From: Xenoacremonium recifei
Taxonomy: Eukaryota > Ascomycota > Sordariomycetes > Hypocreales > Nectriaceae
Reading direction: 5' to 3'
NCBI GenBank assembly: GCA_012184525.1
Contig: WOFQ01000043.1
Span: 62,001 to 126,000 of the forward strand
DNA length: 64,000 bases
Part shown: positions 24,014-35,516 of the stretch, in pieces
Layout: each line of letters opens with the position of its first letter
How positions within the stretch are numbered: position 1 is the first letter of the stretch
Notes under the pieces: generated by a model
What the model saw: the letters and a program-made list of their open reading frames with translations, nothing else
Databases searched by the model: none
What the model was told of the DNA's origin: nothing
Program-made: the position numbers and the translations under genes

Positions 24014-24878
24014 TGCAGAGCAAGTACAACTCAGGCACTGATCAGAATTGGAAATAGGGAAGACTGGTGTGTATTTCGAGGAGAAATTTTGCCCTGTCTA
24101 ATTTAGGTTGTTCATGCCATCTTTAAAGAGATTGGCTTGTTCTATCGAGCCGGCTCTCATTTCTTGCAACTCCAGAACTCCACAACCCCGGACGCCGTCC
24201 CCCAGATTTCACCCCGCCTCCGCATCGTTCTGTTGCCAGGGAGCTGGCGGCAAGCTGACGGCACGGCGGGCGGATAAGCGGTTATTTTTCACCCGCGGCA
24301 AGATTCTCTTACGAGCTAAACTAAGAGCCCTAGTTCTTGCGCCCAATGGACTTTTGTGTCTTGCCACCGTCTTCCCACCGCAGTAGCCGCTGTGTCGCCA
24401 TGCTGCGCTGCAATAGAAATCCCGAGAACAATTCACTTTTTTTAGGTCTTTTCAAAGGAAGGGCTGTCTCTTGGCAGCCGTGTGCTCGGATCAATACAAA
24501 GATCCGACAAGTCCTGCTACCTACTGAATTAAGCTCGATCATGAAATGGATAGAATGCATCCCATAACCCTATGACTCTTGAACAAGCATGTACTCTTCT
24601 ATAGCAAATGTTTATTCCAGGCAAGAGATCTATTAGTGAAGGAAACCAGTCTCTTCCAATATGCGTAGCACATTTCGGAGCCATGGACTAGTAGACAACA
24701 GATGTGAAATCAAAGTACATCGGTAATTTCCCGGTAATGAAAGAATGATTGCGAGGCAATTATCAGAAAGTCTGTTAAGGTATTCCGCTATTGTTTCACA
24801 TCAGTATACCAGAATGGTGGCACGCTGATATACTGCCAAGCAATGTCTATATTAATATGAATCTATGCATGTCTCACT
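24014..24878. promoter_or_regulatory. Promoter of transporter 1 and 3' flank of the transaldolase
   Basis: A strongly GC-rich patch at about 24185-24295 contains many CGG/CCG triplets, including CGG-N5-CGG at 24259-24269. The remainder, towards 24878, is AT-rich and featureless. Confidence 0.5.
24259..24269 (+). promoter_or_regulatory. CGG-N5-CGG direct repeat (candidate Zn2Cys6 site)
   Basis: CGGCACGGCGG lies about 250 bases upstream of the transporter start at 24013, amid further CGG triplets. Confidence 0.45.
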
Positions 24879-26203
24879 CTATAAAGAAGTCTGAGCCCAT
24901 TGCTTCTCGATGGCCTCCCGAGCCAAAGCTTCACCGCCCAGGAAGGCTCCCAAGACGTCCTTCATCTTCTTTACAACTGCAGCATCCGAATTCATAGCTT
25001 CATTAAGCAGCTTCCCATTGTCTGCAAGATAGTCTGCGTGAATATCGGCCAGCTTTCCATCCCATTCCGGTCCGGCAAGAGGGTCGTTTGTCAGGTGTGG
25101 GACGAACCTCTCAGGGGTCTTCAAATCCTTGTAGTACGGCTCCTGCCTTTTGGAAGGAGGGTTTCTAAGCCATGGGAAACGCTTCAAGGCTTTTTCGTCC
25201 AGAGGTGTCTCCTGGAGCTCCTTGAGATGATGAGCCAAAATTGTAATGTGCTGACAGCCCAACTCGGCAGTAGCGACGACTTCATTGATGTTCGCATTGC
25301 TGAGGCTTATTAGTAAAGTCGCGGAGTAGAAGATTTTGAACGCACCTAGCAATGACGATGAGTGGCTGTTCTTTCTTAGTCTCCTCGTACAACTTAGTGT
25401 AAGCATCAAGGATTTGAGAGAGTCTTGGTGCCATGGGATGCTAGAGGCCAGTCAGTGTCACGTTTCATGAGATGGTTATCAGGTTGAGTTACTGTAAGAG
25501 CAGGATCTTCCCCCTTGTGCATCAAAGAATCATCCTCATAAGCAGCAACTTCGTTGAAGTAGGGGCTAATATATAAACAGCCGGCCTGGCTGGCAGCGAC
25601 AGCCTGTGGCAAGCTAAAGAGAGACGTTCCCAGAGTTCGAATGCCCTCCTTGTTGAGCTGCGCTGCAGCTGACATAGCAGGCCCAGTCACGGAAATTTTG
25701 ATGGCATACCGATCTCGACCAATACCAACATCTTTGAACGCACGATCATATGCGTAAGCTTGGTCCAGCACCTTTTGCCTATCATAAACTCTGGCAGGGG
25801 AGATTTGGACCAAGACACGGTTGGTAATATTTTTGATGTTATCGGCACAGAATTGCACCGTCTGTTGATATTATCAGTTGATCTGAGTAGAAAATGGCTT
25901 GTTTCCGTAACTCACAACCCGGTTGAAGACTTCCTCCCAACCCTGGCTTCCAAATTCCCTGGTTTTTTCTACCAGAAGGTCCTTGTACTCCGGGAGAAGC
26001 ATAGTATTCGCACAGATGACCTGATTCGAGGTTTCTGCAAGGCAAGGGTCAAAATGGGGTTAACAGGAGACTTAATGGAACAACACACGATTATGGGCCT
26101 TGAATGGTAACGCTGTTGAGACCCGAGGATCAACTGAGTCCACATCGACATTGCAGACTCGTTCGATGCCTTCGAGGAGGGAAATGGGGTTAACGGATCC
26201 CAT
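24879..26203 (-). CDS. Transaldolase-family protein
   Basis: This is a transaldolase/aldolase-family (beta/alpha)8 enzyme of about 372 residues, cytosolic. Exons are 26203-26089, 26034-25916, 25861-25493, 25440-25346 and 25299-24879, with all phases consistent. Recognisable parts are the N-terminal LLEGIERVCNVDVDSVDPRV, TSNQVICANTM and QFCADNI..NRVLVQISPARVYD. The segment RYAIKISVTGPAMSAAAQL has the Lys expected to form the Schiff base, and the barrel end ITILAHHLKEL follows. Canonical transaldolase moves a dihydroxyacetone unit between ketose and aldose phosphates. This divergent, longer paralogue in a sugar-utilisation block may instead cleave or transfer from an unusual ketose phosphate. 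Its promoter carries the triple CCG repeat. Confidence 0.87.
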
Positions 26204-27547
26204 GGTGTGCTGTTTGATGAATCTATCTCGTCTGTTGCATGAATTGTAGGTGCCTGAGAAGCTTTCGTGACAAGATGCTGGTTCCTTTTCTATCAACCTT
26301 CTTTCGAATCCAGGCAAGTCTTCAAAGCCAGTCACAAAGAGCCCAAATCAGAAGCGGGGGAAAAAGCCGCTTATCCCCCGCTGCTTGATTGGGAACCCTT
26401 GAAACCTCCCCGATCGCTCGATGCTCCATCCGTGGATTCGTCTACTGCAGAGTAGCACTGGCGCCTGGAAGCGAAAGGTATTAGAAGCCGCCTATCCGCC
26501 TTTCCGCCTTTCCGCAATGTTGATCCAAGCGTGCTCCACAGTGGAAGAGAGCCAGGTTGATCAGCACCCCAGACTACCCCATGAGACGCTTGAAGGACAT
26601 CTCTCTGTAGAGAAACCCTGTTCAAATGGAATTGACTTGTGAGACATGGAAAAATTATTGCTGGGATGTGAAGTCAGATTCCAGTCTCGCAATCCATGTC
26701 CAAAGAATAAATCTGGGTTGCGTTTTGAAGTGTGACACGTAAAGCTAGAAAGCCAAGAGGTCCCAATCTTCTCTGTACTTTTCTAGAATCGATTCTGGCA
26801 TTCAAAATTGATGACATAGATCACATAAATATAATAGAGGGAAAAGAGAGGGATCTTATATAATTCGATCGGGGTGTGCTTTGGAGACATTCGTGATTGG
26901 TTGCCCCAACGCACAAATAAATATTGTACCATCTAACAGGACCATTATTCTCAGCTTGTCATTCTAGATGCCTTACGAAAACCAAATACTTATGCCTTGC
27001 AGGTAATACTATATTATCTACGCCAAACTCACCGACACATAACCTCCAACCGCGTTTCCCTCGAGATGAGTGTGACCAGAGAAACATTGTTCACGCTACC
27101 CTATACCGGTTCTGAAGCTAATGCTTCAAGCGTAAAAACCGGCTCCCCACCTGACTGGGCACTCATTGCGGGGGAATGACAAGGAGAAATGAGGGGTAGG
27201 CTCACATGCTCTGTGGAGAATCAGTCCCACGATCTTTTGCGCTCTTCCAGCCCTGGACTTCCTTTAACCACCATCCTTGGATCTTTTACAGTGTCTTGAT
27301 TGATTCCAGACTCTACGAAAACTGAAAAGGCATAACATTTTCAGGAAGCAACGCATTAGAGAGCCCTATAGAACCCGCCTTCGTCGCCCTCTCCCTGCTA
27401 TTCTCGTGGCCTCCTTCTCTTGACTCTCCTCCCACCAGAAACGCGCCAAAGATTCCTTCCCACGCGCGCAATTCGGCTGCTACGCGTCCCTCAGCATCTC
27501 AGCCTCGGCGACAGGGAAAACTGAGTTTGCAGCGGGGGCGCAACGCC
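26204..27547. promoter_or_regulatory. Divergent region between transaldolase and Zn2Cys6 regulator
   Basis: This is 1.3 kb between divergent starts. The part nearest the transaldolase is GC-rich and carries a triple CCG repeat at 26496-26514. The half nearest the regulator is mixed in composition with a pyrimidine-rich stretch near 27400. I see no CCG-N5-CCG there. No gene was recognised. Confidence 0.5.
26496..26514 (+). promoter_or_regulatory. Triple CCG-N5-CCG-N5-CCG repeat
   Basis: Three CCG triplets with 5-base spacers (CCGCCTTTCCGCCTTTCCG) are followed at 26517 by ATGTTGATC. This is the strongest copy of the motif, about 290 bases upstream of the transaldolase start. A nearly identical arrangement occurs at 19702-19733. 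Confidence 0.6.
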
Positions 27548-29916
27548 ATGAATTATCCCAGGAGACGGGCTCCCATTGCCTGCAACTTCTGCCGACAACG
27601 GTCAGCCTTGCCGCTTCTCATGGTATACAAAGATGATTACTCACAGCTGGTTGGTCTAGGAAGCGAAGGTGTGATGGGAGAAAGCCAGCTTGTGCACTGT
27701 GTGGTGCTGCTGGAATCACCTGCGATTACGAAGACGGGACAGGACCAAGGTCCGACACGACGCAACGCTCTGAAGAGCGAAATCCGGGCAATGGCGAGAG
27801 AAACGGCACCGAGAATGGTTCTGGGAAAAGGTAATGAATTATATATCCTATATACTCAGAGCAATTCTCGCAACGGAAAAGCTAACGACGGCATTTTTGC
27901 TCCGTACGCAGATCGCAAAACTCACACCCAACAACGACTGATCTGATGCGCCGGATAGAGGAGTTAGAGTCTCTGGTCCGGAAACAAAGCGAGGCGAACA
28001 ACCACGTTGCCCCTGTCCTAGAAGTTCCACACCCGGACATCCAGATGTCACCACCCTCCTCTTTCGACCTGGGCGTTGCGAATCCCATGTACCCTTCCCT
28101 GATGCCCTCATTCCAGCCCTTTCCGCCCACACAATCTATGCCAATTTTCCCGAGGCTAGAAGATATCAACATCGCCTTTGAATCACTCCCTCAGCCGGAG
28201 GACGTGGATGAGGAACCGCTGACCATACCCATCAACCACCTGACCCCGACTGGTAGTTTGTTCTCACTGGAGCCTATCCAAAGGCTGATAGGTGAATATC
28301 CCGAGGACTACTTCTTTCAGATTGAATCTTCACGAGAATTCAACCTTGATTTACCCATGGGAAGTTTTCAAGACGCGATGCTGGGCCTTGATTTGGAGAA
28401 ATCTAATACCGATGCGTTACTCTCTGCCTTCTTCTCAGAGATACATCCTCATTTTCCCATCTTCGACCCGGATAAGTTCCTCGACTTCTTCAACGATACT
28501 ATGTCAAGTGGCCAAAATGAGCTCGATGTAGCCTTATGCCTGACGGTTTTAGCGCTTGGAAAGCTTGCCTGCAACCGTCAAGCATTTTCTCCGGGACATT
28601 ATTCCGGTGATGATGGTTCCGATTACTTCGCTCTGTCGTACCGTACCCTGGCGATGAGATGGATCATGTCATTTGGCTCTGATCTCTCTCTCGCATCCGG
28701 GCTTGTCTATGCCGCGATCTATCTTTGCTATCTCGAAAGACCACTTCATGCATGGAAACTTGTTTACATGGCATCATCGAAGCTGCAGATAATGGTCTCA
28801 CGGTAAGTCTCAGAACTGAAGCCTCGAGGACACATAGGCAGTATACTAATACCTCAACAGCATTAAGAATGAAGCATACTCACAGGAAGAGATGGATCAT
28901 CTTTGCCGCCTATGTTGGACATGTTTTCTGATTGAATGGTATGTCGTGGCTCAAAAGCTCTTACGTAGAATCATTGCTAACCGCATAACCCCGCGTAATA
29001 GTGATAGCTTAGCCGAATTCCATCTTCCAAGAAGCGGCATTGAGTTCATCATCGATCGAATGCCCTTTCCATGCTTCTCAGACCGTACCAACCCAAACGG
29101 GCTCTCCTTCTTGGCCATATGTTCGATTCGATGCTTGCTGAACAGAATCCATCGCGCAATCTATTCTTCTCGAGGAGAAAATACTGGCCCGATTATGCGA
29201 TTCGATTCGGATCTAATCAGCCATGCTCCCCCAGATCCTATTTTCAGGGTCAATTCTCTCGGCAGCGTCTGTGCCGAGTTAACTAGGCAGCTTGACGCTT
29301 GGTATGACTCCCTTCCTGATGCGATCAAACCAGAGCTCGCCCAATCTGCTCCGCGAGATCTCCACGATGGGTGGCTTCGCCTTCGCTACTGGTCAGCAAG
29401 GCACATCATTTCGCGGCCTTGCCTAGTTTACGCAGCAAGCGCCACGGAGCTTGTCGAACTACCACCACATGTCATGGAGTACGCTGAAAGATGCATCGAG
29501 AGTTGTCGACAGTACATTCTTACATCTACCTTCGTGCTCATGGAGCGAACTCAGTATACCTGGATGACGATTCAAGCGTGAGTATCCCCCCAAGTATATC
29601 GATGCCTGTTGGCTCGTACCAAACACGTATACATGTTGACATGGCAACATCCTTTAGTTCCTTAGCGTGTGCATTCGTCATAATAATTGCATCCCGAAGT
29701 ACCCTCTTGAAAGATCAAGTTCCAGACTGTGGCGAACTCCTTGCCAAAGTCATTGCTGCCACGCAACGATGGGCAAGCCCGGGATCTAGCGGAGAAGCAA
29801 TAGGCTGGATTCTAAGTGCTGTAGTCCAGAAGCAAAGATTTCTCAAAAAGGCTCCTCGAACAAACTTCTCAAACCCGTCGTCAGCCAGAAGCAACACCAG
29901 CAGCATAGCTTCATAA
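27548..29916 (+). CDS. Zn2Cys6 transcription factor, candidate regulator of the sugar/polyol block
   Basis: This is a Gal4-type nuclear regulator of about 675 residues. Exons are 27548-27600, 27660-27830, 27912-28802, 28861-28938, 29002-29577 and 29658-29916. An in-frame TTG lies upstream at 27527, but the first ATG is 27548 (MNYPRRRAP). The first intron splits the zinc cluster. After splicing the cysteines have spacing C-x2-C-x6-C-x6-C-x2-C-x6-C (CNFC, RRC, AC, ALC, ITC). A short coiled coil follows (LMRRIEELESLVRKQ), then a fungal_trans middle-homology domain including SAFFSEIHPHFPIFDP and CFLIECDSLAEFHLP. It is the only regulator inside the 19.9-48 kb block, and its class fits the CGG direct repeats. 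That link is inferred. Confidence 0.92.
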
Positions 29917-29999
29917 CACTGGGGATTCATGCTGCGCACGTATTTCGGGATGCTTGAACTGTCTTTGGACTTCGCATTGCTTGGATTCTACTTGTTAAA
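29917..29999. other. Short convergent spacer
   Basis: Only 83 bases separate the stop codons of the regulator and the next SDR, which are transcribed towards each other, so their 3' UTRs probably overlap. Confidence 0.5.
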
Positions 30000-30941
30000 C
30001 TAAGTCTGGAATCTGAAGCCGCCGTTGGCATTAACCACGCTCCCTGTACACCAGGCTGAGTCCGGACCACATAGCATGCCCACGATAGCAGCAATTTCAG
30101 TCCAGTAGGCTGGACGACGGCCGGCCAGACTCTCATTGGCCATCTTCACCAGCTCAGGGCTATCCACGCCTTCTCGGACTGCACTCAGGGGACAAGTCAA
30201 CTGAAAAGGCTCCATCTGCTTGTGAAACTTCTCCCCAGCAGCGAAATACATATCCCCTTCCACCGGGCCTGGGTTCACTGCATTTACAGTGCACCTCTCG
30301 GCCAGCTCTCGAGCCCAAGTACGGGTCATCGCGTCTAGCGCGGCTTTAGTCCCGCCATATAGCGTATGCGTCTTGAAGCCCATAGTGGCAGCAACGCTGC
30401 TGATATTGATGATTCGGCCGGACCGGTCGTGGGGGAGGAACGGAAGGACAGCTTGGGTAACGAGGATAGGAGCGAGGACGTTGACGCCATAGATTCGATG
30501 GAATTCGGAGACAGGTACCTCGCCAATGGGATAATCGCCGCCTACACCCGCATTATTGATGAGGATGTTGACCGTCAGTTTCCCATTGGCATCGGCAAAA
30601 TTAGTTTTAGCGGCCTCAATAATCTTGGTCGCCGCCTCTTCTCCCTTGCCAAGGTCCGACTGGCAAGTGACGGCTTTGACGCCGTGTTTGGACTGAAGCT
30701 CGGCACAGAGATCTTCTGCGGGCTTGGTTGACGAGCTTGACGTATAAACGGCAAGAATGCTGGCACCCTTGGAACCAAGATCGCGAGCGATGGCATTTCC
30801 AATACCTGGACAGATATAAGCACGCAATACCTACGACACCCAGTTCCGCTGGAGGTATGGGCTGAACTTACCCCGTGAAGCGCCCGTGACAATGGCGAAC
30901 TTTCCCTCCAGGGGACGAGCAATTAACCGAGCCGCGGACAT
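30000..30941 (-). CDS. Short-chain dehydrogenase/reductase
   Basis: This is a classical SDR of about 291 residues. Exon 1 is 30941-30872 and exon 2 is 30805-30000; the intron splits the cofactor motif, giving TGASRG-IGNAIA. NNAG appears as ILINNAGVGG, the catalytic Ser in INISSVAA and the active-site YGGTK in TLYGGTKAALDAM. It ends with SAWCTGSVVNANGGFRFQT. Such enzymes oxidise or reduce alcohols, keto acids or sugars with NAD(P). It is divergent from the SDR starting at 31432, with a shared 490-base promoter that contains the CGG repeat, so the two are probably co-expressed. The substrate is not deducible. Confidence 0.92.
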
Positions 30942-31431
30942 GGTAACGGATTAGCGGAGATGGCGTCTGTGTGGTTGATGTCTTGTTTTCTGGTGCAGCT
31001 CAGATGCTTTTAATCCCGCCACTGCAATATAAATAAGTTTACAGACGAGCACATTCCTATAAGGCGCGTCGGAAATTATTTATTCATTTCCAATCTTGTG
31101 TCACAAGTCTTTTCCAGACGGGAAAATGCTTGGTCCCTTACATTTACTGCGAGCCAACGGTTGTGGCATCTTTCCCGCCTTCATCCGCCGGGTCCCGCTT
31201 CGCTGTTTTTGGGGCGGATGGACGGTCTATCACTGGATCTCCGAGGCAGGGGCAGCGGCGGAAGGGCGGCCCGTCTCGAACTGAGCTGCATAGATGATCT
31301 GGAGGAGCTCGTGACAGCATGGTTGTGTGTACCTATTGGGTGTGTGGCTGTATTTTAAACATATCCAGGACAGTCATTCTTGTGTCTTTGTCGCAAATCT
31401 CGTCAAATTGTGGCAATTACTGACTGATGCA
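30942..31431. promoter_or_regulatory. Divergent promoter of two SDR genes
   Basis: This is 490 bases between the starts at 30941 and 31432. GC-rich stretches at about 31175-31275 carry many CGG/CCG triplets, with an exact CGG-N5-CGG at 31259-31269. Confidence 0.55.
31259..31269 (+). promoter_or_regulatory. CGG-N5-CGG direct repeat (candidate Zn2Cys6 site)
   Basis: CGGAAGGGCGG lies about 165 bases upstream of the SDR at 31432 and about 320 upstream of the one at 30941. Confidence 0.45.
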
Positions 31432-32475
31432 ATGAACGTCCACGACCCGAAGTATCGAGAAGCTAAGCCCTCGCAAGGCAGCCCAGCGACTCCTGTGTCA
31501 GATCTCTTCCGACTTGATGGCCGCACGATTATAAGTACGTTTTCACCTTTTAAACGCCAGATGAACTTCATTTTAATACGATAGACCAGTCACGGGTGCA
31601 AATGGATTTCTCGGCACAACAGTAGCAAAGGCCGTGATGGAAAGCGGAGGTGATGTGGTGTGTTTGGACGTTGTTGAGTCTCCAACATCAACAGACTGGC
31701 GTAAGGTCTTGCGACGCTTTACATTGTGGAAGAATCGTGCTCACACCTTGGACAGCCACCGTTTTGGATACGGCTAAGACTCACTCGCGGCTGGTCTCTT
31801 ACCACCAATGCAATATCCGCGACGAAGCAGGCGTAAAGCAAGTCTTCCAGAATGTCGCACAGAATGTCAAGAACCCCATTAGAGGTCTTGTTGCCTGTGC
31901 TGGTGTTTCTGATAATGGACCCTCGACAGAATTCCCAGTCAACTCATTCCGACGTCTCTTGGACATCAACGTGACTGGGACCTTCGTTATTGCGCAATTG
32001 GTTGCAGGAGAGGCAATTAGGACGGGCTTAAGTGCCAGCATGGTCTTCGTCGCTAGCATGAGTGGATATGTCTCCAACAAGGTCAGTAAATCCCAGACTT
32101 ACCTCTCATGATTGCTGCCATATGGCAAAGCTAAGCTGTGATTGAATACCACAGGGTGTGGACACAGCCGGTTACAACTCTTCCAAGGCTGCTGTACATC
32201 AACTGGCTCGTTCCCTTGCTGCTGAATGGGGTTCCCGAGTCGGAGTGCCTTTGATCCGAGTCAATTCATTATCGCCTGGCTATATCCGTACTGCTGCCAC
32301 AGCCGAGGCACTGCAAAAGCCTGGGATGGAGACACAGTGGGTTGGAGATAATATGCTCTATCGTCTGAGTACCGTAGACGAGTTCCGTGCACCAGTGTTA
32401 TACATGTTGGGAGATGGAAGCAGTTTTATGACGGGCGCTGATTTGCGTGTCGATGGCGGGCATTGTGCATGGTAA
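31432..32475 (+). CDS. Short-chain dehydrogenase, sorbose/mannitol-type
   Basis: This is an SDR of about 286 residues. Exons are 31432-31534, 31590-31700, 31756-32081 and 32155-32475. The cofactor motif reads ITGANGFLG, a variant of TGxxxGIG. An acidic residue after the second strand (CLDVVES) suggests NAD preference. The motif usually read as NNAG is ACAGVSD. The catalytic Ser is in VASMSG and the active-site pair is YNSSK, followed by an insertion-rich C terminus ending FMTGADLRVDGGHCAW. This pattern (SLSPGYIRT, LADGSSFMTG-like end) is typical of fungal sorbose reductase and mannitol dehydrogenase relatives. It therefore probably works on a ketose/polyol pair, consistent with the polyol dehydrogenase 0.7 kb downstream. 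Confidence 0.88.
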
Positions 32476-33202
32476 TAGAAAACAGATATCTCATGAATAC
32501 ACGGGCTTCCAAAGTACTGGGGATCAAATTCAGTAGACTAATTTAATCTTGTTCTCTCTTACTTTGTACCATGTGATGTGTAGGGTCATAGAGGATAAGA
32601 GCAAAATTGGGAACCCAGTCTCGAAGTATTTCGGAGAAATCGTGTTGTAGGGATAGAGAAGCTTCGGTCATTTGGGTTCATGCTTACACAGCCGAGTGCT
32701 TTAGCTGATACCTGTTTATTTTCATTTCATATCCGTAATGACGGATGACCTACCCTAACGTGACTAAAATGCTACTACACTACGTATACTTACTTGTACG
32801 CTCCTTTTCAGAATGCGGAGATCCCCCGGCTCGAAGTCCCCAGAGCATGGAGGCTCATCCAGAGCGGTGGAACTGGTCCTCTCTCACGGGCGGCGGAACA
32901 TCCGCCCTGATCCCGCTTCCCGCCCGATCAACGCCAATGTTTTCCCGAGGAAGGCATTCATCCGCTAATTGTGGGTTTTTGCCAGTGGACAGTGGACCGT
33001 AGACACTACACTTGTGCAGTAGGGCTCTGCTCCTTCATAGAGCACTAGAGTCGCCTGGAACCTCGTCGGCAGTATGGTACCTTTTATATCATTTCCAAGC
33101 CTAGACCGTAGTCGAATGGTTATTTTCCTCTTATACGCTCAATTTATCAGATCTCTTACCTAGGTATCTCATACATCTGCCTTGACAGATCGACTAGCCA
33201 GT
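32476..33202. promoter_or_regulatory. Promoter of the polyol dehydrogenase, with GC-rich palindrome
   Basis: A GC-rich patch at about 32888-32945 contains a perfect inverted repeat GGCGGA-ACA-TCCGCC (32892-32906). Several further CCCGC units follow, but no exact CCG-N5-CCG. The rest shows no gene. Confidence 0.5.
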
Positions 33203-35013
33203 ATGGAGGATACGAGCATTCCGACAGAGAACAAGGCCTGCGTGATGCAGGCGCTGGCAGTCCTGGGGATGGAAACTCGTCCGATGCCTCCCGACCCTGA
33301 GCCATATAGGTAAAGTGTTAAGGATCCGCTATACTTGAGAAATATTTACACAGTAACTAATTTATATTCAAGCGTTATTGTAGCGCCAAAGAAGACAGGC
33401 CTGTGTGGTTCTGATATGCATATTTTCCTTGACGGAAGGGTCTGACTCCCGAGCATCTCATTCTTCTTGAATCTTCTTCTCATGTCTTGCAGGCGGGCGA
33501 GTCTGTATTTGACAAGCCCCTCATTCTTGGCCATGAGTCTGCTGGGGTTGTCGCCAAAGGTCCGCTAGCCTCTTCCCGAAACATTATCTTTTAGCCTGTG
33601 TATTAACCAATTATCCTAGTCGGCTCCAAAGTAACGACACTAAAAGTTGGTGACCGCGTTGCCATGGAGGTTTGTTCTGTTTTTCATGATCCGTTCTAGT
33701 TATAGAGCTGACCCTAGGAAGCCCGGGATATGTTGCCTGAGGTGCGAGTTTTGTAAGGGCGGTTCCTGTAGGTGTGAATTGGCCTATTACTGCGTCACTC
33801 TGAGCTGACACAGATCTCGAAATCAGACGGACAATGCGGAGATTTCAAATTTGCTGCTGCGGATGGCTTTGACGGAACTCTCCAAGGATTTTTCACGATA
33901 CCTGCTGATTTGTAAGAACTCGACGAATCTAGATATCAGCTTTGCGGCGAGTGCTAACTGGTCTAGCTGCTACAAACTGCCCGAGAATGTCTCAATGGAA
34001 GAGGGCGCTTTGGTATGTGTTGGCGAGGCCGGAATTCAGTAATAAAGGTTTAACCAGTAAGGTAGGTTGAACCTCTCTCCGTTGCTGTGATGGCAGTTCA
34101 AAGCGTCGCCAACATGCCACACAATGCGAATGTAGCCGTTTTTGGAGCTGGCCCCGTTGGCCTACTGTAAGTCTTCGGGCAACGATAGATTTGTGTGTGC
34201 TGGGCGATGCAGCGGCTAAACTTCCACAGAACTATGGCCGTCGCCAAAGCTTTAGGTGCGCGCCGCATTCTGGCCGTTGATGTCCAGTCCAGTCGACTCG
34301 ACTTTGCCAAAGAATATGCTGCTACGGATGTTCACCTAGCAATTCCCAAAGAGGCTGGGGAGGATGGTATGGCTTATTCGAAGCGTCATGTGAGTTAGGG
34401 CTGTCAATGTGGCGATCTTCGGCTCGTAAATAACAAGGATAAGGCACGACACATAATGGATAAGTTTGGCTTTGGGGAGCGAGGAGAGGGAGTAGATTTG
34501 GTCATTGAGTGTTCTGGAGCTGAGGTTTGTGTCCAGACTGGTATCTGGCTTGTCAAACGCCGAGGTACGTGTGTGCAAGTTGGGGCGGGTCCAGCGAACA
34601 ACCTGATACCTATGTCGATCTTCGTCAACAAAGAGGTCAGGCTGATAGGCAGCTTACGGGTGCGTATTCACATGAATATCTGGTTTATGCCTTTTCTAAC
34701 TTGGAAAATCCTCATAGTATGGACCCGGCTGTTACGCATTGGCCGTCGATCTTGTGAGGCAAGGACGAGTAAACCTCAAGCCTCTCTTAACGCATCGGTT
34801 CGTCTTCTTGTCTTCATGAATATTGAGAACGAAATTTGATCAGAACTTGTGTAATAGTTTCCCATTCACCGAAGCTGCTAAGGCGTTCAACACCACGAAA
34901 GCTGGAGTCGGCCCAGATGGCAGAATGGCTATCAAAACAGTCAGTAAGTCATCTTCGGGACCTTTCGTGTTGACAGAAGACTGACACATCTATCAGTTGA
35001 CGGTCCTCTTTGA
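33203..35013 (+). CDS. NAD-dependent zinc polyol dehydrogenase (xylitol/sorbitol/arabinitol type)
   Basis: This is a medium-chain dehydrogenase of about 375 residues that converts a sugar alcohol to a ketose. I trace thirteen exons: 33203-33309, 33373-33439, 33493-33559, 33620-33669, 33722-33767, 33827-33911, 33967-34012, 34066-34166, 34230-34389, 34444-34659, 34718-34797, 34858-34943 and 34997-35013. The last is 17 bases. Zinc ligands are in GLCGSDMH and LGHESAG, with a further Glu at VEPLSVA. The structural zinc cysteines are in CCLRCEFCKGG and the next exon. The cofactor site is VAVFGAGPVGLL followed by AVDV, whose Asp favours NAD. The family includes xylitol, sorbitol and L-arabinitol 4-dehydrogenases, and I cannot choose among them. 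The intron number is high for a gene this size. Confidence 0.9.
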
Positions 35014-35516
35014 TAGATCTCAGAAAGCTGTAACAGAAAGTACTATCGGAACAGTTATAGAAGAGAGAATAGTCAAATGGGAGGGTCCACGATGTCCTTC
35101 AGATATAAGGCAAAATGCAGAACACTTCTTTCATATCCTGAATCCTTATCGTAGAAATCTACCGCCCTCTTTGGAAAGCGGTAGATCGATGGAAGTGTCT
35201 CTCCGTCAGCAAATCCGCCTCCTCCAACCCTAAAGTAGTAGAATTAATGAGTAAAAAGTGTGATTTTCCAGCACAAGGCTAACAAGACCACGATAGACAA
35301 TCTACCATTAGTGCCTTAATCACCATGGTTCAGAGGCTTATCAACAGTACCCGGAAACTCGGAAACCAAGCTCTGATCACTGTGATAAAATCTCTAATAG
35401 AAAGATGTTGGTCAAAGCAATACTGCACATATCGGCATGTTGATATCAACTGTCTCACTATCTCATGCTCGTGCAATAACTATCTTATTACTCCGATCTC
35501 TCTTACATAATGTTGC
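35014..35516. other. Convergent spacer
   Basis: This lies between the 3' ends of the polyol dehydrogenase and transporter 2. It contains an imperfect inverted pair around 35158-35186 (CTACCGCC..GGCGGTAG-like: CTACCGCCCTCTTTGGAAAGCGGTAG). No gene seen. Confidence 0.35.
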
